Below, piece by piece: positions 6,373 to 6,398 of a stretch of 6,398 bases of DNA. Origin of the DNA: an uncultured Actinomycetes bacterium (GTDB lineage: Bacteria > Actinomycetota > Actinomycetes > S36-B12); NCBI GenBank assembly GCA_937902285.1, contig CALGTB010000336.1:1-6398 (forward strand). The letters are read 5' to 3'. How positions within the stretch are numbered: position 1 is the stretch's first letter; every line of letters begins with the position of its first letter. The notes under the pieces are model-generated. The model ran no database searches. It was not told the origin of the DNA and worked only from the letters and a program-made list of their open reading frames with translations. Both the position numbers and the translations under genes were made by a program.

Positions 6373-6378
6373 CCCTTC
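6373..6378 (-). promoter_or_regulatory. Ribosome binding site of the Gly-rich protein gene
   Basis: GAAGGG on the minus strand ends 7 nt before the GTG at 6365. It supports that start, which also places the basic and hydrophobic parts of the signal peptide in the right order. The promoter lies beyond the window edge. Confidence 0.55.
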
Positions 6379-6398
6379 GTCAGGATGCCGTGGGAGTC

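Overview
This is a GC-rich window with strong codon-position bias and several GTG starts. It looks like a high-GC actinobacterial chromosome, possibly Microbacteriaceae or a relative; that placement rests on composition and gene style, not on a marker gene. Five protein genes occupy almost all of it. I see no RNA genes, insertion sequences, CRISPR arrays or prophage genes.

Layout. (1) Positions 1-291 (+) hold the C-terminal STAS domain of a SulP-family anion transporter, cut by the window edge. (2) Positions 361-2718 (+) encode a 785-residue arylsulfatase of the long actinobacterial type, with the formylglycine motif CAPTR and a C-terminal beta-sandwich-like extension. (3) Positions 2672-3697 (-) encode a polytopic membrane protein of the lysylphosphatidylglycerol-synthase transmembrane / YbhN (UPF0104) family. 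Its 3' end overlaps that of the sulfatase by 47 bp, and its start is uncertain: a CTG at 3730 has a better ribosome binding site than the TTG at 3697. (4) Positions 3893-5083 (+) encode a radical SAM/SPASM enzyme with all the cysteines expected of an anaerobic sulfatase-maturating enzyme (anSME). (5) Positions 5064-6365 (-) encode a secreted glycine-rich protein with a C-terminal fibronectin-III-like domain. It converges on the anSME gene with a 20 bp overlap.

How the genes fit together. The sulfatase needs its active-site cysteine (C88) oxidised to formylglycine, and the anSME is the obvious partner. Together with the SulP transporter they look like a small sulfur-acquisition module: an organosulfate is hydrolysed inside the cell (the sulfatase has no signal peptide) and an anion is moved by SulP. 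The membrane protein sits between sulfatase and maturase on the opposite strand, so the two cannot share one simple transcript from within this window. The glycine-rich secreted protein is probably unrelated, though a secreted Gly-rich protein beside a SPASM maturase leaves a speculative alternative substrate open.

The only notable intergenic region is the divergent gap at about 3740-3892. No system here is clearly undescribed. The most unusual points are an oxygen-independent-type maturase in a probable actinobacterium, the two overlapping convergent gene pairs, and the possible CTG start.
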